This document shows positions 37,083-46,875 of a stretch of DNA of 64,000 bases, one piece after another. Numbering within the stretch: position 1 is the stretch's first letter; each line of letters begins with the position of its first letter. The stretch spans positions 279,984 through 343,983 of the forward strand of contig NZ_BFAZ01000002.1 in assembly GCF_003114815.1 (NCBI RefSeq), written 5' to 3'. A program made the translations under genes and the position numbers. Below the pieces are notes generated by a model. That model worked only from the letters and a program-made list of their open reading frames with translations, had not been told where the DNA came from and searched no databases. Source of the stretch: Leptospira ellinghausenii (GTDB taxonomy: Bacteria > Spirochaetota > Leptospiria > Leptospirales > Leptospiraceae).

Positions 37083-37684
37083 TGTGGTCACTTTTCCCCA
37101 AACAAATCTATTTATTGTATATAAACTTCTTACTCGTCATATTTTTTTCCTCTTGTATTAGTAAAAACACCTCTAGTAAAACACAAAATTCACAATCACG
37201 AAATATTGGAATCCTTAGCTGTCCTTTTCCTGTCAAACAAGGGATTGTGTATGGAAAAGGAATTTCTCAATTTGATACAACTCTGATATTATATATAACA
37301 AAACAATTGTTACTTGATTTGTGTGAGGGGCATTTTTCCCATCTTTTAGAGTTTGTTGATTCGAAAACAGGTTTATTTGTTGATGCCAAAGGGTATTGGT
37401 CCAAACAAGAAGTGGCTTTGGACTTAAAGGATCCAAATGGTTATTTTTCTTTGTATTATTTTGATCAGAAAAAACTAGACCTAAAAAAAGGAAACCAAGG
37501 GAATCTTACCATCCGAGATGTATTTTACCAAGCGGGCCTTGTGGTAATTGATGTTTACATCGGATCAAAAGAAGAGGTAGAACTCAAATTCCGTTTTGAT
37601 TCAAATCCCAAACTAGAACGTTATTTGATCAACCCAAGTTTCATCAAAATAGGAAACAATTGGTACTTACATAGAATGTTTTGA
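37082..37684 (+). CDS. Lipoprotein coupled to the TPR-Mrr gene
   Basis: A 200-residue protein with a lipoprotein signal (FLLVIFFSSC, cysteine ~26). The mature part has no recognised family; it is beta-rich with one long charged section (KKLDLKKGNQGNLTIRD). Its ATG overlaps the preceding stop by one base, so synthesis is linked to the TPR-Mrr protein and both are likely envelope components. It converges on ruvA with one base between the stops. Confidence 0.7.
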   Translation: MWSLFPKQIYLLYINFLLVIFFSSCISKNTSSKTQNSQSRNIGILSCPFPVKQGIVYGKGISQFDTTLILYITKQLLLDLCEGHFSHLLEFVDSKTGLFVDAKGYWSKQEVALDLKDPNGYFSLYYFDQKKLDLKKGNQGNLTIRDVFYQAGLVVIDVYIGSKEEVELKFRFDSNPKLERYLINPSFIKIGNNWYLHRMF

Positions 37685-37685
37685 T

Positions 37686-38285
37686 CTATTTGGTCCCAGT
37701 GATCACTTGTTTTACGATATCGGATGCCGACAAACCAGGGTTTGTTTTTTTCGCATCGGTCACTTGTTTGGTTGCTGTTTTTTCATCAAAACCAAGTTGG
37801 ATGAGGGCAAGCGTTGCTAAATCTGTTTCTCGGTCTACGATACTAAATTCAGGGGTTCCTTCATTTAAAAACATCTCAAATTTTTTTAGATTTTGTTTGA
37901 TTTCGAATAAAATCTTTTCAGAAGTTTTCCCTTTTACTTTTGGAATTTTTTCCAAAGTTTTTTTGTCATCGGCTTTTGCGATTTGGTAAAGGTCATCTGC
38001 TTGGAAAAAAGATAATATTTTTAATGCGGTAAGTTCTCCAATCCCGTGTAAGGATTTAATGAGTTCAAATAATTCGCGGTCTTTTTTTGAGGAAAATCCA
38101 AATAACCTTTGTCCACGGTCTGTGATGGAATGGAAGGTATGTAAAAAAATTTCAGAAGAAATTTTATCCTTACATTCTAAGTGCAGAGGAAAAGGGATCA
38201 TTACTTCATAACCCACACCAGACACTTCCACCACCAAACGATCAATTTCTAATTGGAGTAATTTTCCACGTAAACTTGCGATCAT
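37686..38285 (-). CDS. ruvA: Holliday junction DNA helicase subunit RuvA
   Basis: RuvA binds four-way junctions and loads the RuvB motor for branch migration. The 199-residue protein starts MIASLRGKLLQLE (OB fold) and contains the two helix-hairpin-helix motifs, SLHGIGELTALKIL and IPKVKGKTSEKILFE. The mobile domain III is at the C-terminus (TLALIQLGFDEKTA). The ATG at 38285 has AGGAGAAGAGG upstream; the longer frame to 38360 is not needed. No ruvB or ruvC is adjacent. Confidence 0.95.
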   Translation of the reverse strand: MIASLRGKLLQLEIDRLVVEVSGVGYEVMIPFPLHLECKDKISSEIFLHTFHSITDRGQRLFGFSSKKDRELFELIKSLHGIGELTALKILSFFQADDLYQIAKADDKKTLEKIPKVKGKTSEKILFEIKQNLKKFEMFLNEGTPEFSIVDRETDLATLALIQLGFDEKTATKQVTDAKKTNPGLSASDIVKQVITGTK

Positions 38286-38382
38286 AAGCCTCTTCTCCTT
38301 TCCCATTGTATGGACGGAAGAATTATGACTACTCTTCTTTTTTCTGTCGAATCCGTTCAAGGTTTTAAATACAGAGAAAAGG

Positions 38383-40296
38383 TTGCTTGAAATTTGTTTA
38401 AAACATACTAAAACCTTTGTTGTGAAACGAATCCGAAAATCTAAAATTCCCTCTCTTGCGCAGTATTTGACATTGGCGGATTTGTTTAAAAACCTCCCTC
38501 ATTCCGTATTACGCGAAATGATGGCACATACAGTTCGTGAATTTTTAAAAGGGGGAGAGATTCTCTTTTTGGAACATTCAGATGGAAACGATCTGTACAT
38601 TTTGGCTGCAGGAAAACTTCGTTACGAAAAACGAAGTGCCGATGGCAGTATCCGAGATCTAGGTGAATTCAAACGTCTCGATATCATTGGAGAGTTGAGT
38701 TTATTTACGGGAGAAAAACGATCTGCCACAGTGAAGGCAGTGAGAGACTCTGAACTCATCCGAGTTCCAAGAGAAGTGGCATTGTCCATTCTTGTAAAAT
38801 ACCCCGAAAGTTTACTTCAAATTACGAAAATCATCGCAGAACGATTGGCTCAAGCCAAAACGGAAACGAAAGGATTTGTCCCACAGGCAAAAACCTTCAC
38901 CTTACTTTCTTCCCTTCCCGAGAAGGTGATTTTGGATATGATTCATTATCTGGGAATCGTATTCCTTCGGTATGGAACTTTTTACGTTGTCGATGAATCT
39001 ATGTTCAACGATCGAATGAAAGAATTGGAAAAATTAGAGGAAGCAGATAAAGAACCTTGGATCATTCGATTTTTCACTCAAATTGAAGCTGAATACGATT
39101 ATATTTTTTATTTAGTGAAGGACGAAGGCAAATTAAGTCCTTATGTCGAACGGACACTGCGCCAGTCTGATACCTTTGTTTATATCAAAGATGCAAATGA
39201 GGACCCAAATTGTATCCAAATGGAATCACTCATCGATAAACGTAAGTTTAGTGATCGTAATCATGTTCTTGTCCTCCTGCAATCAAATCGAAACTTTGTT
39301 CGACCAGGTACAATCAAACACCTAGAAAAAAGGAGATTCCATCGTCATTTTCATGTCCATTTAGAACGAATGGACACCTGGGAAAGGTTGGGAAGGGGTT
39401 TACTTGGAAAATCCATAGGCCTGGCGTTAGGTGGTGGTGGTGCCAAAGGATTTGCCCATTTAGGTGTATTAAAAGCATTAGAAGAAAATTCGATTCCAAT
39501 TGATATGGTTTCGGGTACAAGTGCTGGTTCCATTTTTGCTGCTCTCATTGCCATGGGTGAATCAAGTGAAGGGAGTAAAGTGAAAGCCAAGGAATTTTGG
39601 GTATCCAAAGATCTTTTAAATGAATATACAATTCCCATTTTATCTTTAACAACTGGGAAAAAATACACGGAAGCCATTCGGAATTTTTTTGGTGAGATCC
39701 AAATTGAAGATTTGTGGATCCCATATTTTTCAATCGCGACAAACCTTTCCCATTCCGAAATCCATGTACAAGAAGTAGGAAGTTTATGGAAAGCAATCCG
39801 TGTCAGTACTTCCATTCCCGGAATTGTACCTCCTTTTATAGATGATGGCATCGTTTATGTGGATGGGGGAGTTCTTGACAATGTTCCAGGGATCACTCTA
39901 AAGGAGAAAGGTGTGGGAAAAGTGATTTCGGTGGATGTATTTGGTGATATTTATCCTGACCAAGACCGCGAACTTTGTGAATACTTCGATGTGAACAAAC
40001 CAGGTGTGATGACAAACCCAATCTTTCAAATGACTAATCTTATCAATTTCCAAGACATCTTAAAACCAAAATTTCCTCCCATAGGAGATATCATCATCCG
40101 TTCGATTTTAGCATCGAGCCGAGAACGAATCCGCCAAACAGAAAAAATCTCAGATTTGTTCTTACAAATCCCTACCAATAATTTTGGATTACTTGATTGG
40201 TTTGCGTATGAACGTTTGATTGAGCTTGGATATATTTCGTCATTTGAGAAAATCAAAATGAACCGAGAAAAATTTTTAAATCCTTCTTTACAATAA
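38383..40296 (+). CDS. cNMP-binding patatin-like phospholipase (NTE family)
   Basis: A 637-residue protein. A cyclic-nucleotide-binding domain is at ~35-165 (GNDLYILAAGKL, FKRLDIIGELSLFTGEKRSA). A middle region (~170-330) contains sequence similar to the linker of NTE/RssA proteins. The patatin domain begins GLALGGGGAKGFAHLGVL, with the nucleophile in GTSAGS and the catalytic Asp in DGGVLDN. It is predicted to be a serine lysophospholipase regulated by cyclic nucleotides; a class III cyclase is encoded at 46862. The start (TTG 38383) is uncertain; a GTG at 38422 is another option. It heads the 38.4-42.5 kb operon. Confidence 0.88.
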   Translation: MLEICLKHTKTFVVKRIRKSKIPSLAQYLTLADLFKNLPHSVLREMMAHTVREFLKGGEILFLEHSDGNDLYILAAGKLRYEKRSADGSIRDLGEFKRLDIIGELSLFTGEKRSATVKAVRDSELIRVPREVALSILVKYPESLLQITKIIAERLAQAKTETKGFVPQAKTFTLLSSLPEKVILDMIHYLGIVFLRYGTFYVVDESMFNDRMKELEKLEEADKEPWIIRFFTQIEAEYDYIFYLVKDEGKLSPYVERTLRQSDTFVYIKDANEDPNCIQMESLIDKRKFSDRNHVLVLLQSNRNFVRPGTIKHLEKRRFHRHFHVHLERMDTWERLGRGLLGKSIGLALGGGGAKGFAHLGVLKALEENSIPIDMVSGTSAGSIFAALIAMGESSEGSKVKAKEFWVSKDLLNEYTIPILSLTTGKKYTEAIRNFFGEIQIEDLWIPYFSIATNLSHSEIHVQEVGSLWKAIRVSTSIPGIVPPFIDDGIVYVDGGVLDNVPGITLKEKGVGKVISVDVFGDIYPDQDRELCEYFDVNKPGVMTNPIFQMTNLINFQDILKPKFPPIGDIIIRSILASSRERIRQTEKISDLFLQIPTNNFGLLDWFAYERLIELGYISSFEKIKMNREKFLNPSLQ

Positions 40297-40322
40297 GTGT
40301 AGATTCCTTTACTCCTTGGTTC

Positions 40323-41552
40323 ATGTTTTCAAAAGAGTATCATCTATCTATTTTTCTATTGGTTTTCCTTTTCCCATGTTTTTTACATTCACAAAATTTA
40401 GACACACTTTTAGAATCAGGTTATAACAAACAAGAGACCTTACTCATTCGAAGTGAAATTCGAAAAAAACTAGGCGACAGAGCAAACCATAAAGAAATCC
40501 AAAACATCATCCAATCCTTACGGGTGTGGGCTGTGTTTGAATCGATGTCCCCTTCGGAATTTGCATTGGAAGTAGAACGTTTTGTCATTCTACGTGACCA
40601 CGGATATGAATGGGAGGAAACGGAAGAACTAATACCTTATCTGATCACAGCCAAACCTAACAAAAAAGAGATACCGTTTTTAGGTAAGTTTTATCGGGAG
40701 ATGAAATTAAGCCAAGTGCCTGAAGATGAAATGTTAAATCTTTTTTTATCTGCAAAAAACAAATCTTGGACGGGTGAAACATTGTTTGTGGTTGGTCGAT
40801 TGTATGTTCTGTTGCGAAAACAAGAATCCAATCCAAATGTAATTCTCAAACAATTAGAAAAAAAAATGCCTAAAAATATCCTAACACTCAATTCAGAAAA
40901 ACAAAAAAAACTGATGGTAGAGATGAAACCAGAATCAAAGAATTCTGATTTTGCCAAGCGTTGGAGTACGGTCATGGAAGATACAATCTCTGTTCTTTCA
41001 GGGAAAAACACGATTGATGATTTTAAAGTTTCAGATCGTAGAACCGAAATCATTTGGAATGAAGAAGGAGAATGGATCACAAAAGAAAGACCAAAATTGG
41101 ATCCGAATCTCATTTTTATGGAAGAACAGGTTACTTCCCAACCTACACAAATAGAGAATTCCTCCAAACGTAAATTAGTGGATCCAGTTGGAAGGTTATG
41201 GATTGGAACTCCCTATTTGTATGGTGGTTATTCCAAACGTGGTGTTGATTGTTCTGGGTTGACAAAATCCATCCTAACCGATCCAAAAATCGGAATGAAG
41301 GAAAAGGCAATTCCTAGATCGGCAAAAGACCAATCGCAGATTGGAAAATTTGTCTCAAGGGAAAAACAGGAAATTGGAAATTTGGTTTTTTTCTCTGCGT
41401 CTCCCAATACCAAAAAGATCACACATGTGGGAATGGTATTAGAGAATGGAAATTTTATCCATGCGTCAACGAGCAGAGGTGTTGTCATCCAATCCCTAAA
41501 TGAAAAATGGTGGAAGGAAAGATATGTAACTGGAAGAGATATCTTTCTTTAG
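40323..41552 (+). CDS. NlpC/P60-family peptidoglycan endopeptidase
   Basis: A 409-residue exported protein (signal LLVFLFPCFLHSQ) with a long helical N-terminal region (~25-280) of unknown fold. The C-terminal NlpC/P60 domain (~290-409) carries the catalytic Cys in GVDCSGLTKS and the His in ITHVGMVL, with a third polar residue in GNFIHAST. Such enzymes cleave peptide stems of peptidoglycan. It lies 26 bases after the cNMP-patatin gene and 11 before the second patatin gene. A shared role in envelope turnover is inferred. Confidence 0.85.
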   Translation: MFSKEYHLSIFLLVFLFPCFLHSQNLDTLLESGYNKQETLLIRSEIRKKLGDRANHKEIQNIIQSLRVWAVFESMSPSEFALEVERFVILRDHGYEWEETEELIPYLITAKPNKKEIPFLGKFYREMKLSQVPEDEMLNLFLSAKNKSWTGETLFVVGRLYVLLRKQESNPNVILKQLEKKMPKNILTLNSEKQKKLMVEMKPESKNSDFAKRWSTVMEDTISVLSGKNTIDDFKVSDRRTEIIWNEEGEWITKERPKLDPNLIFMEEQVTSQPTQIENSSKRKLVDPVGRLWIGTPYLYGGYSKRGVDCSGLTKSILTDPKIGMKEKAIPRSAKDQSQIGKFVSREKQEIGNLVFFSASPNTKKITHVGMVLENGNFIHASTSRGVVIQSLNEKWWKERYVTGRDIFL

Positions 41553-41563
41553 TGGTAATTACT

Positions 41564-42463
41564 ATGTCAAAAAAGAAAGCATTAGTTTTATCTGGAGGTG
41601 GTGCAAGAGGTGCCTACCAAGCAGGAGTATTACGATATTTAGAAGAAATCAATTGGAAACCAGATATAATCTGTGGAACGTCTGTTGGAGCGATCAATGC
41701 ATGTGCCATTGGTTCTGGAATGGATTCAAAAAAATTATCCGAACTATGGTTAAAATTGAATCAAAAACATATTATGCGTTATTCGGTATGGAATATGTTG
41801 AAAGGTTTGTTCCGAAGAAAATACTATCCTTTGGTGGAAACCTACCCATTAAAAAAATTCATCCATGAACATTTAGACTTTAGTCACTTAAACGAGTCAA
41901 AAATAAAAGTCATCATTTCAGCCGTTAATATTTTAACATCGGAACTTAGATTTTTTGAAAATCCAACACTACAGATTGAACATTTACTTGCTTCTTCAGC
42001 CATTCCAATGATTTTTCCATGGCAAATGATTGATGGAGAACCTTATTGGGATGGGGGTGTGATGGCAAATACTCCGATTCTTCCCGCATTAACACATGAA
42101 GCTTCCGATATCGTAGTAGTATTACTTTCGCCTGTTGGAAGTTCGGCGATTATGGAAACCCCTGTGACAAAGGATGAGGCATTAGAAAGGTTATTTGAAC
42201 TCTACCTACTTGGTTCCTATAAAAGTGTAGAACAAGGATTAGAATACCGAAAATCTGTGATGAATGGTCTCACTGCAATTGAGAATTTTCTCCTGAACCT
42301 CAGGACACAATTTACGAACGCTAAAATCTCAGTCATCGCCCCAAAACAAATGTTAGGTTTTGGTAGTATTCTCAATTTTAAGAAAGAACAAGCTGAAAAG
42401 CTCTTAGTGCAAGGTTATGATGACGCTAAAGATTTTTTCCAAACAAAATCCAAGAAAAAATGA
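41564..42463 (+). CDS. Patatin-like phospholipase, short form
   Basis: A 299-residue single-domain patatin. The oxyanion loop is LVLSGGGARGAYQAGVL at the N-terminus, the serine nucleophile is in ICGTSVGAINA, and the Asp of the dyad is in YWDGGVMANTPI. No cNMP or membrane domain is present. It differs from the 38383 patatin in size and in lacking regulatory domains. The ATG at 41564 is preferred over a frame extending into the previous gene. Substrates are probably phospholipids or lysophospholipids. Confidence 0.9.
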   Translation: MSKKKALVLSGGGARGAYQAGVLRYLEEINWKPDIICGTSVGAINACAIGSGMDSKKLSELWLKLNQKHIMRYSVWNMLKGLFRRKYYPLVETYPLKKFIHEHLDFSHLNESKIKVIISAVNILTSELRFFENPTLQIEHLLASSAIPMIFPWQMIDGEPYWDGGVMANTPILPALTHEASDIVVVLLSPVGSSAIMETPVTKDEALERLFELYLLGSYKSVEQGLEYRKSVMNGLTAIENFLLNLRTQFTNAKISVIAPKQMLGFGSILNFKKEQAEKLLVQGYDDAKDFFQTKSKKK

Positions 42464-43963
42464 TCAATTCCTGGAACTCACCATAATGTAAATGGACTGA
42501 GCCATATATTCGAAGGATTGGGCTAATGAGTTCGGGTCAATCCTAGAATTTCCATACCCCAATTCACGGATATAGGTTACAGAAACTGACGATTTGGAAG
42601 TTACCCATGAAAATCCCAAACTGAAACCTTTGTTCCTTGAATATTCATTTCGAGGATTTGTTCCAGAACGAGCAACTTTGTATATGACACTCGCGTCGCC
42701 AGAAGTTGCAGCAACTTGGTTACCAAAGGTATTTTGAAGGTATAAATCAACTGCCGATTCAGTCCATGAGATTGGTTTTGTATTGGGTTCGTTTGTGTAA
42801 ATTCCACCTAATACAGAGAATGTGTCAGCCAAATAGTATTCCATTCCAGCTGCAAAATTCGTTGTGGAATAACGAGTTAGTTCTCTCACCTCTGTATCAT
42901 TGATTGTATAAGTGACACGTCGACCAATCGTACTAATCTCATCTTGGTTCCTTCTGACTTTATAACCAGAAGTGTGAATCATATCAAAGGAAGCTAAAAA
43001 TCTTGCCGTCGGGAAAAAAGCCACACCAAATCGCATTTCTTGTGTTTGCGGAATGGAGGTGACAAGTTTTGGCTTTTGTGTTAAGACTCCTTGTTCAATG
43101 GAGGAGGCACCATCCCCTGTCCCTTCAATGAAGTCAACAGCTGAAGAACCCGGTCTACGTGTAGAATCAACATAAACTTCATTGTACAAACGATCCCCAC
43201 CAGTAACAAAAATACGACGGTAACTAAATCCTAGAGATAGTTTGGGATTTGGTTGGTATTGGATGCCAAGGACTGGCATAAGTCCTGATGTGCGACGATT
43301 GTCTACATAAGAGCGCATCACATAACTAAGATCCGAGAATTGTTGGAATTGGGTTCGCGAAACTTCCTTCGTATCATTCATATAATAAAGAGTGGCACCA
43401 AGAGAAAGTTTATCATTGAGTAGGTATGCCAAACTGGGACCAACTAATAGTTGGTTATAACGTTCTTTTGTATAATTTCGTGTGGAATTGATGGAAGGAG
43501 AAACAAGTGGGTAGTTCACCTGATCCACTCGATTGTAGGAATAGTTATACGTATTCACAATCGAAAAGGCAAACTTCCATCGATCAAAGTTTTTGAGTAG
43601 TCCAATGAAATTGGGATCAAATCCTTGGTGGGTTTGGTTGTATCTTTGGCCTGGTGTGTCTATATTGATATAACTGCGTTTAACATCTTTGAAATTACTC
43701 GCAGAGATAGATATCCCATCATTATGAGTAAAACCGAGTCCTGCAGGATTGTAATAAGCTCCCGATGGATCGTCAGCGATGGCAGTGAAAGCGCCTGCAA
43801 GTCCAGCCGCTCTTTCTCCGTAAAACCCTTGTATGTTGTTAAATGGTTCTGACGGAAACAATGAAACTGGAAATATATATAAGCTTGAAAATAGAATGAG
43901 TCGTTTGATGAATTTCTTTTTTGAGTTTAAGTTGTGTTGAGAATTATTTTTAATGATTAACAT
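42464..43963 (-). CDS. OmpP1/FadL-family outer-membrane transporter
   Basis: A 499-residue protein with a signal peptide (residues ~20-40, LILFSSLYIFPVSLFPS) and a mature N-terminus that reads GERAAGLAGAFTAIADDPSGAYYNPAGL. This is the hatch-proximal signature of FadL/TodX channels for hydrophobic compounds. Many amphipathic strands follow. It should carry long-chain fatty acids or other hydrophobic substrates across the outer membrane. The N-terminal ~18 residues before the signal are polar, so a later start (for example at KKKFIKR) is possible. It converges with the patatin gene. Confidence 0.88.
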   Translation of the reverse strand: MLIIKNNSQHNLNSKKKFIKRLILFSSLYIFPVSLFPSEPFNNIQGFYGERAAGLAGAFTAIADDPSGAYYNPAGLGFTHNDGISISASNFKDVKRSYINIDTPGQRYNQTHQGFDPNFIGLLKNFDRWKFAFSIVNTYNYSYNRVDQVNYPLVSPSINSTRNYTKERYNQLLVGPSLAYLLNDKLSLGATLYYMNDTKEVSRTQFQQFSDLSYVMRSYVDNRRTSGLMPVLGIQYQPNPKLSLGFSYRRIFVTGGDRLYNEVYVDSTRRPGSSAVDFIEGTGDGASSIEQGVLTQKPKLVTSIPQTQEMRFGVAFFPTARFLASFDMIHTSGYKVRRNQDEISTIGRRVTYTINDTEVRELTRYSTTNFAAGMEYYLADTFSVLGGIYTNEPNTKPISWTESAVDLYLQNTFGNQVAATSGDASVIYKVARSGTNPRNEYSRNKGFSLGFSWVTSKSSVSVTYIRELGYGNSRIDPNSLAQSFEYMAQSIYIMVSSRN

Positions 43964-44004
43964 ATAGGTTTCTTTTTGTTTGGTTTCAAATATAAGAATA
44001 TCAA

Positions 44005-45534
44005 TTAGATTTGAACAACTGTATTTGCTCGAACAGTATATACTTCGTTTCCGTTTGTATCAATTGCATACCGCCAGACAACAGCTGTTGGAATTTGATT
44101 GGCTGTTCCATAAAAGTCGACGTAATAAACGGGACCACCACTATTGACATTATTATAAAATTCTCCCCAGCCTATAAATTCATCCGGAAATACATTGGGA
44201 TCTACTCCGGCTGGCATGATGACATAAGCATCATATTCAGTAAACCCAGCTCCTTGGCCAATTCCTCCTCCCGGGAGTGCAGTTGTAAAATCAACATAAG
44301 CATCCCATTCAAAGGTATAAGTGGTTTCGATGAACTCACCATAAAGGTCTGTATCTAGGACACCTAATTCTTCATAATCATCGTTAGCTGGGGTTCCAAT
44401 GTCATAATAATCAACGGCAAAATAGGTGATGTCTCCATTCGGATCATAAGTTTCAGTTAAATAGTATTCAAAATTGTCGGCATTGTCTATGTATTCTGTC
44501 AGGACATAACCGCCCAGGTCATTAGTTCTACCTTTGACTGATGTTGTGATTTTATTCCCTGCAGCATCATCATAAACATTACTATAATTTAAGGTTACAC
44601 AATTATTCGCATTGGCACTTGTATCCTTTTCACATTCTTCGAAAGTAAATCGTGTTGTGGATTTGTCAGTATTCCCAGAACCACTTGTAACTTGTTTGAT
44701 ATTGAGGATGGCCTTGTCTTTTTTTCCTTCTTGTGTGATGTAAGTGATGGATGCTTCCACACTTAAGGAAATTCCAAATACTTTTAAAGATCGATTGATA
44801 GAACTAAATACTTTTGATTTATCTGTTTTGAATTTGATTGCCTTTTGGAATTTATTATTGGAGGGACAAGGTTGTGGGGTTCCAATCGCATCGGAAAACG
44901 AATATTCAATTTCAACATCATATTCGTCATTACTCAAACGTTTGTAAACCATCGCAGGTGTTGGAACAGATTGGCCTGTAAATGGCAAAATCCCTTCGTT
45001 CTGTAAACTAACTAGTTCACCTCTTGCTTCTTCGGGGCTCAGACCAAGCCTTTCGATCCCTTCTAGGAACTCTTCTTCCATACTTTGGGTGATACGCACG
45101 GTTCCCGTTCCACCTGGGATACAAACGCCTGGACTTGCTTTTGCAATTGCATAGGATCCACTGATGAGTACTAAGTCCTTTTTAGAATCTCTAAGTATCT
45201 CTGCGACGATACTTGTACCTTCCGTTAAAAAATTTTGTCCTGTAAATCCATAATCCAAAGTGTCTTGTGCAATTCCTTTGTTTGTAAAAGCCATTTTGGA
45301 AGAGCGACTTTGGCGCATAAAACTTGCACCAAGACCACTGGAAGGTTTTCGTATGGAACGAGGCACAGCCACACTTAGATTGGAAGGAAGTTCTGTATTG
45401 ATATTGGAAGAAAATAAGGAACGAATGAAAAAACGAGTGGCTAATGCACTCAGCGTATTACTTTCATCTTTTTCTTTTTTACAACCTTCGAACGTCATAA
45501 ACAATACGATGAGAAGTAGAAAAAAATGTTTCAT
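44005..45534 (-). CDS. Large lipoprotein, unknown function
   Basis: A 509-residue protein with a lipoprotein signal (IVLFMTFEGC, cysteine ~18). The N-terminal 80 residues are basic and Ser-rich, followed by beta-like regions with several cysteines (PGVCIPGGTG, PQPCPSNNKF). The C-terminal third is rich in Tyr, Asp and Gly (EYDAYVIMPAGVDP). I recognise no family. It may be surface-exposed. It is preceded by a 40-base gap from the FadL-like gene on the same strand and may be cotranscribed with it. Confidence 0.7.
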   Translation of the reverse strand: MKHFFLLLIVLFMTFEGCKKEKDESNTLSALATRFFIRSLFSSNINTELPSNLSVAVPRSIRKPSSGLGASFMRQSRSSKMAFTNKGIAQDTLDYGFTGQNFLTEGTSIVAEILRDSKKDLVLISGSYAIAKASPGVCIPGGTGTVRITQSMEEEFLEGIERLGLSPEEARGELVSLQNEGILPFTGQSVPTPAMVYKRLSNDEYDVEIEYSFSDAIGTPQPCPSNNKFQKAIKFKTDKSKVFSSINRSLKVFGISLSVEASITYITQEGKKDKAILNIKQVTSGSGNTDKSTTRFTFEECEKDTSANANNCVTLNYSNVYDDAAGNKITTSVKGRTNDLGGYVLTEYIDNADNFEYYLTETYDPNGDITYFAVDYYDIGTPANDDYEELGVLDTDLYGEFIETTYTFEWDAYVDFTTALPGGGIGQGAGFTEYDAYVIMPAGVDPNVFPDEFIGWGEFYNNVNSGGPVYYVDFYGTANQIPTAVVWRYAIDTNGNEVYTVRANTVVQI

Positions 45535-45633
45535 TGCCCGTTCATCACAATGGATGGATAGGAATTGTCAATTCGAAAGTCAAAATTAAAAAAAGAGTTT
45601 TCAAAGATTGATGAGACCCAACACTCATTGGTA

Positions 45634-46875
45634 ATGAAGTCGAACACTTTATCCTATTTATTCCTTTTTGTCAGTGTTTCACTACTTGCAAAAGGAAATG
45701 TTTATGTGCAAAGCAACAAAGCAAAGTTACTTTCACAGCCTAAGTTAAATGCAGAAGGAAGTCTTTTAAAAATAGGAGAAGTACTAACGCCTATCACCGA
45801 ACAAGGGCTCTTTGTCCAAGTGCGAGTCGAAGAGAAAACAGGTTGGGTATCGAAATTATTTGTATCTCCACTCCCACCTGGAACCCAAATGAAATTAGGC
45901 ATCACTTCTAATTCCTCGGAAGCTGTTGTAGCAAGACAACGTGCCTCCGATTTTACGAAGACCGCTGCTGCAAGAGGGCTTTCGGAAACCCAAAAGATGA
46001 GAGTGCGCGGAGAAGGTGAGATGTATGATTTTGAATCTTTACGTTGGCTCGAATCCGTACCTTTGGCGTTTGAAGAAACAACTCCTAAGGAAGAAAAAAA
46101 GAATGGGATCACACAAAGTTCGAGTTTTTTTTCATTCTCATCTAATCCTGGGTTACCTGTCCTTGGAGAAACTAAAGCGGAAGTGAAGATGGGTCGTTCG
46201 CTTGCCGCTAGACTTTTAAAAAAATACAATTTAGTTCGCGATTTAGAATTCACGAGGTATCTCAATTCCATAGCATCAAAGTTAGGTTCTGTTTCTTCCC
46301 GTAAAGATTTGGAATTTCGAGTTGGGATCATCGATTCTCAAGAGGTAAATGCATTTTCCTGTCCTGGTGGTTATTTGTTTATCACTACAGGCACTCTAAA
46401 AAAAATCCAAACAGAAGCTGAGTTAGCCGGTATCATTGCGCATGAAATGGGCCATGTGATCTTATTTCACAATGGTGAATTCAAAGAATCAAATGTGTTT
46501 GTTGATATCCTCTCAGGATTGTTATCTCCTCCTGGCAGTGAGGTTGTCAATACAGCGATGGCAACTGCGATCACCGAAATGGAAAAACAATTTTTTGAAA
46601 CAGGCCGAGATGCTAAAGTGGAATTAGAAGCAGATGAGGCAGCTGTTGGTCTTGTTTCCCAAGTGGGTTATTCTCCACTTGGATTGTCTAGTTACCTGAA
46701 TACAATGGCAAAATCAGAAGGTACAGATCTTTTGAAAAAAACACATCCTGAAACAAATTTAAGGATCGCAAAACTTGTGTATATTGAATCTTCGGTTTCA
46801 ATGGAAGGTACTCCTGTCATCATTGACCGTTGGAGTGATTACAAAAAACGATTAACTGCAAATGAAACAAAATAA
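45634..46875 (+). CDS. SH3-domain M48-like metalloprotease
   Basis: A 413-residue exported protein (signal LFLFVSVSLLAKG). Residues ~20-85 form a bacterial SH3-like module (KAKLLSQPKLNAEGS, EEKTGWVSKLFVS). The M48 zinc-protease domain follows, with the zinc-binding HEMGH in IIAHEMGHVILFH and the third ligand in ELEADEAAVG. It resembles periplasmic BepA/LoiP-type proteases that degrade misassembled outer-membrane proteins. The ATG at 45634 fits the signal peptide; a longer frame from 45565 does not improve it. Its end overlaps the cyclase gene by 14 bases. Confidence 0.88.
   Translation: MKSNTLSYLFLFVSVSLLAKGNVYVQSNKAKLLSQPKLNAEGSLLKIGEVLTPITEQGLFVQVRVEEKTGWVSKLFVSPLPPGTQMKLGITSNSSEAVVARQRASDFTKTAAARGLSETQKMRVRGEGEMYDFESLRWLESVPLAFEETTPKEEKKNGITQSSSFFSFSSNPGLPVLGETKAEVKMGRSLAARLLKKYNLVRDLEFTRYLNSIASKLGSVSSRKDLEFRVGIIDSQEVNAFSCPGGYLFITTGTLKKIQTEAELAGIIAHEMGHVILFHNGEFKESNVFVDILSGLLSPPGSEVVNTAMATAITEMEKQFFETGRDAKVELEADEAAVGLVSQVGYSPLGLSSYLNTMAKSEGTDLLKKTHPETNLRIAKLVYIESSVSMEGTPVIIDRWSDYKKRLTANETK

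Noticed and set aside
39351..39851. Minus-strand open frame of 166 codons inside the patatin gene
   Set aside because: Antisense to the conserved catalytic part of the patatin domain; composition is that of a shadow frame.
45702..46331. Minus-strand open frame of 209 codons opposite the M48 gene
   Set aside because: Antisense to the SH3 and M48 region, with no start signal or domain.
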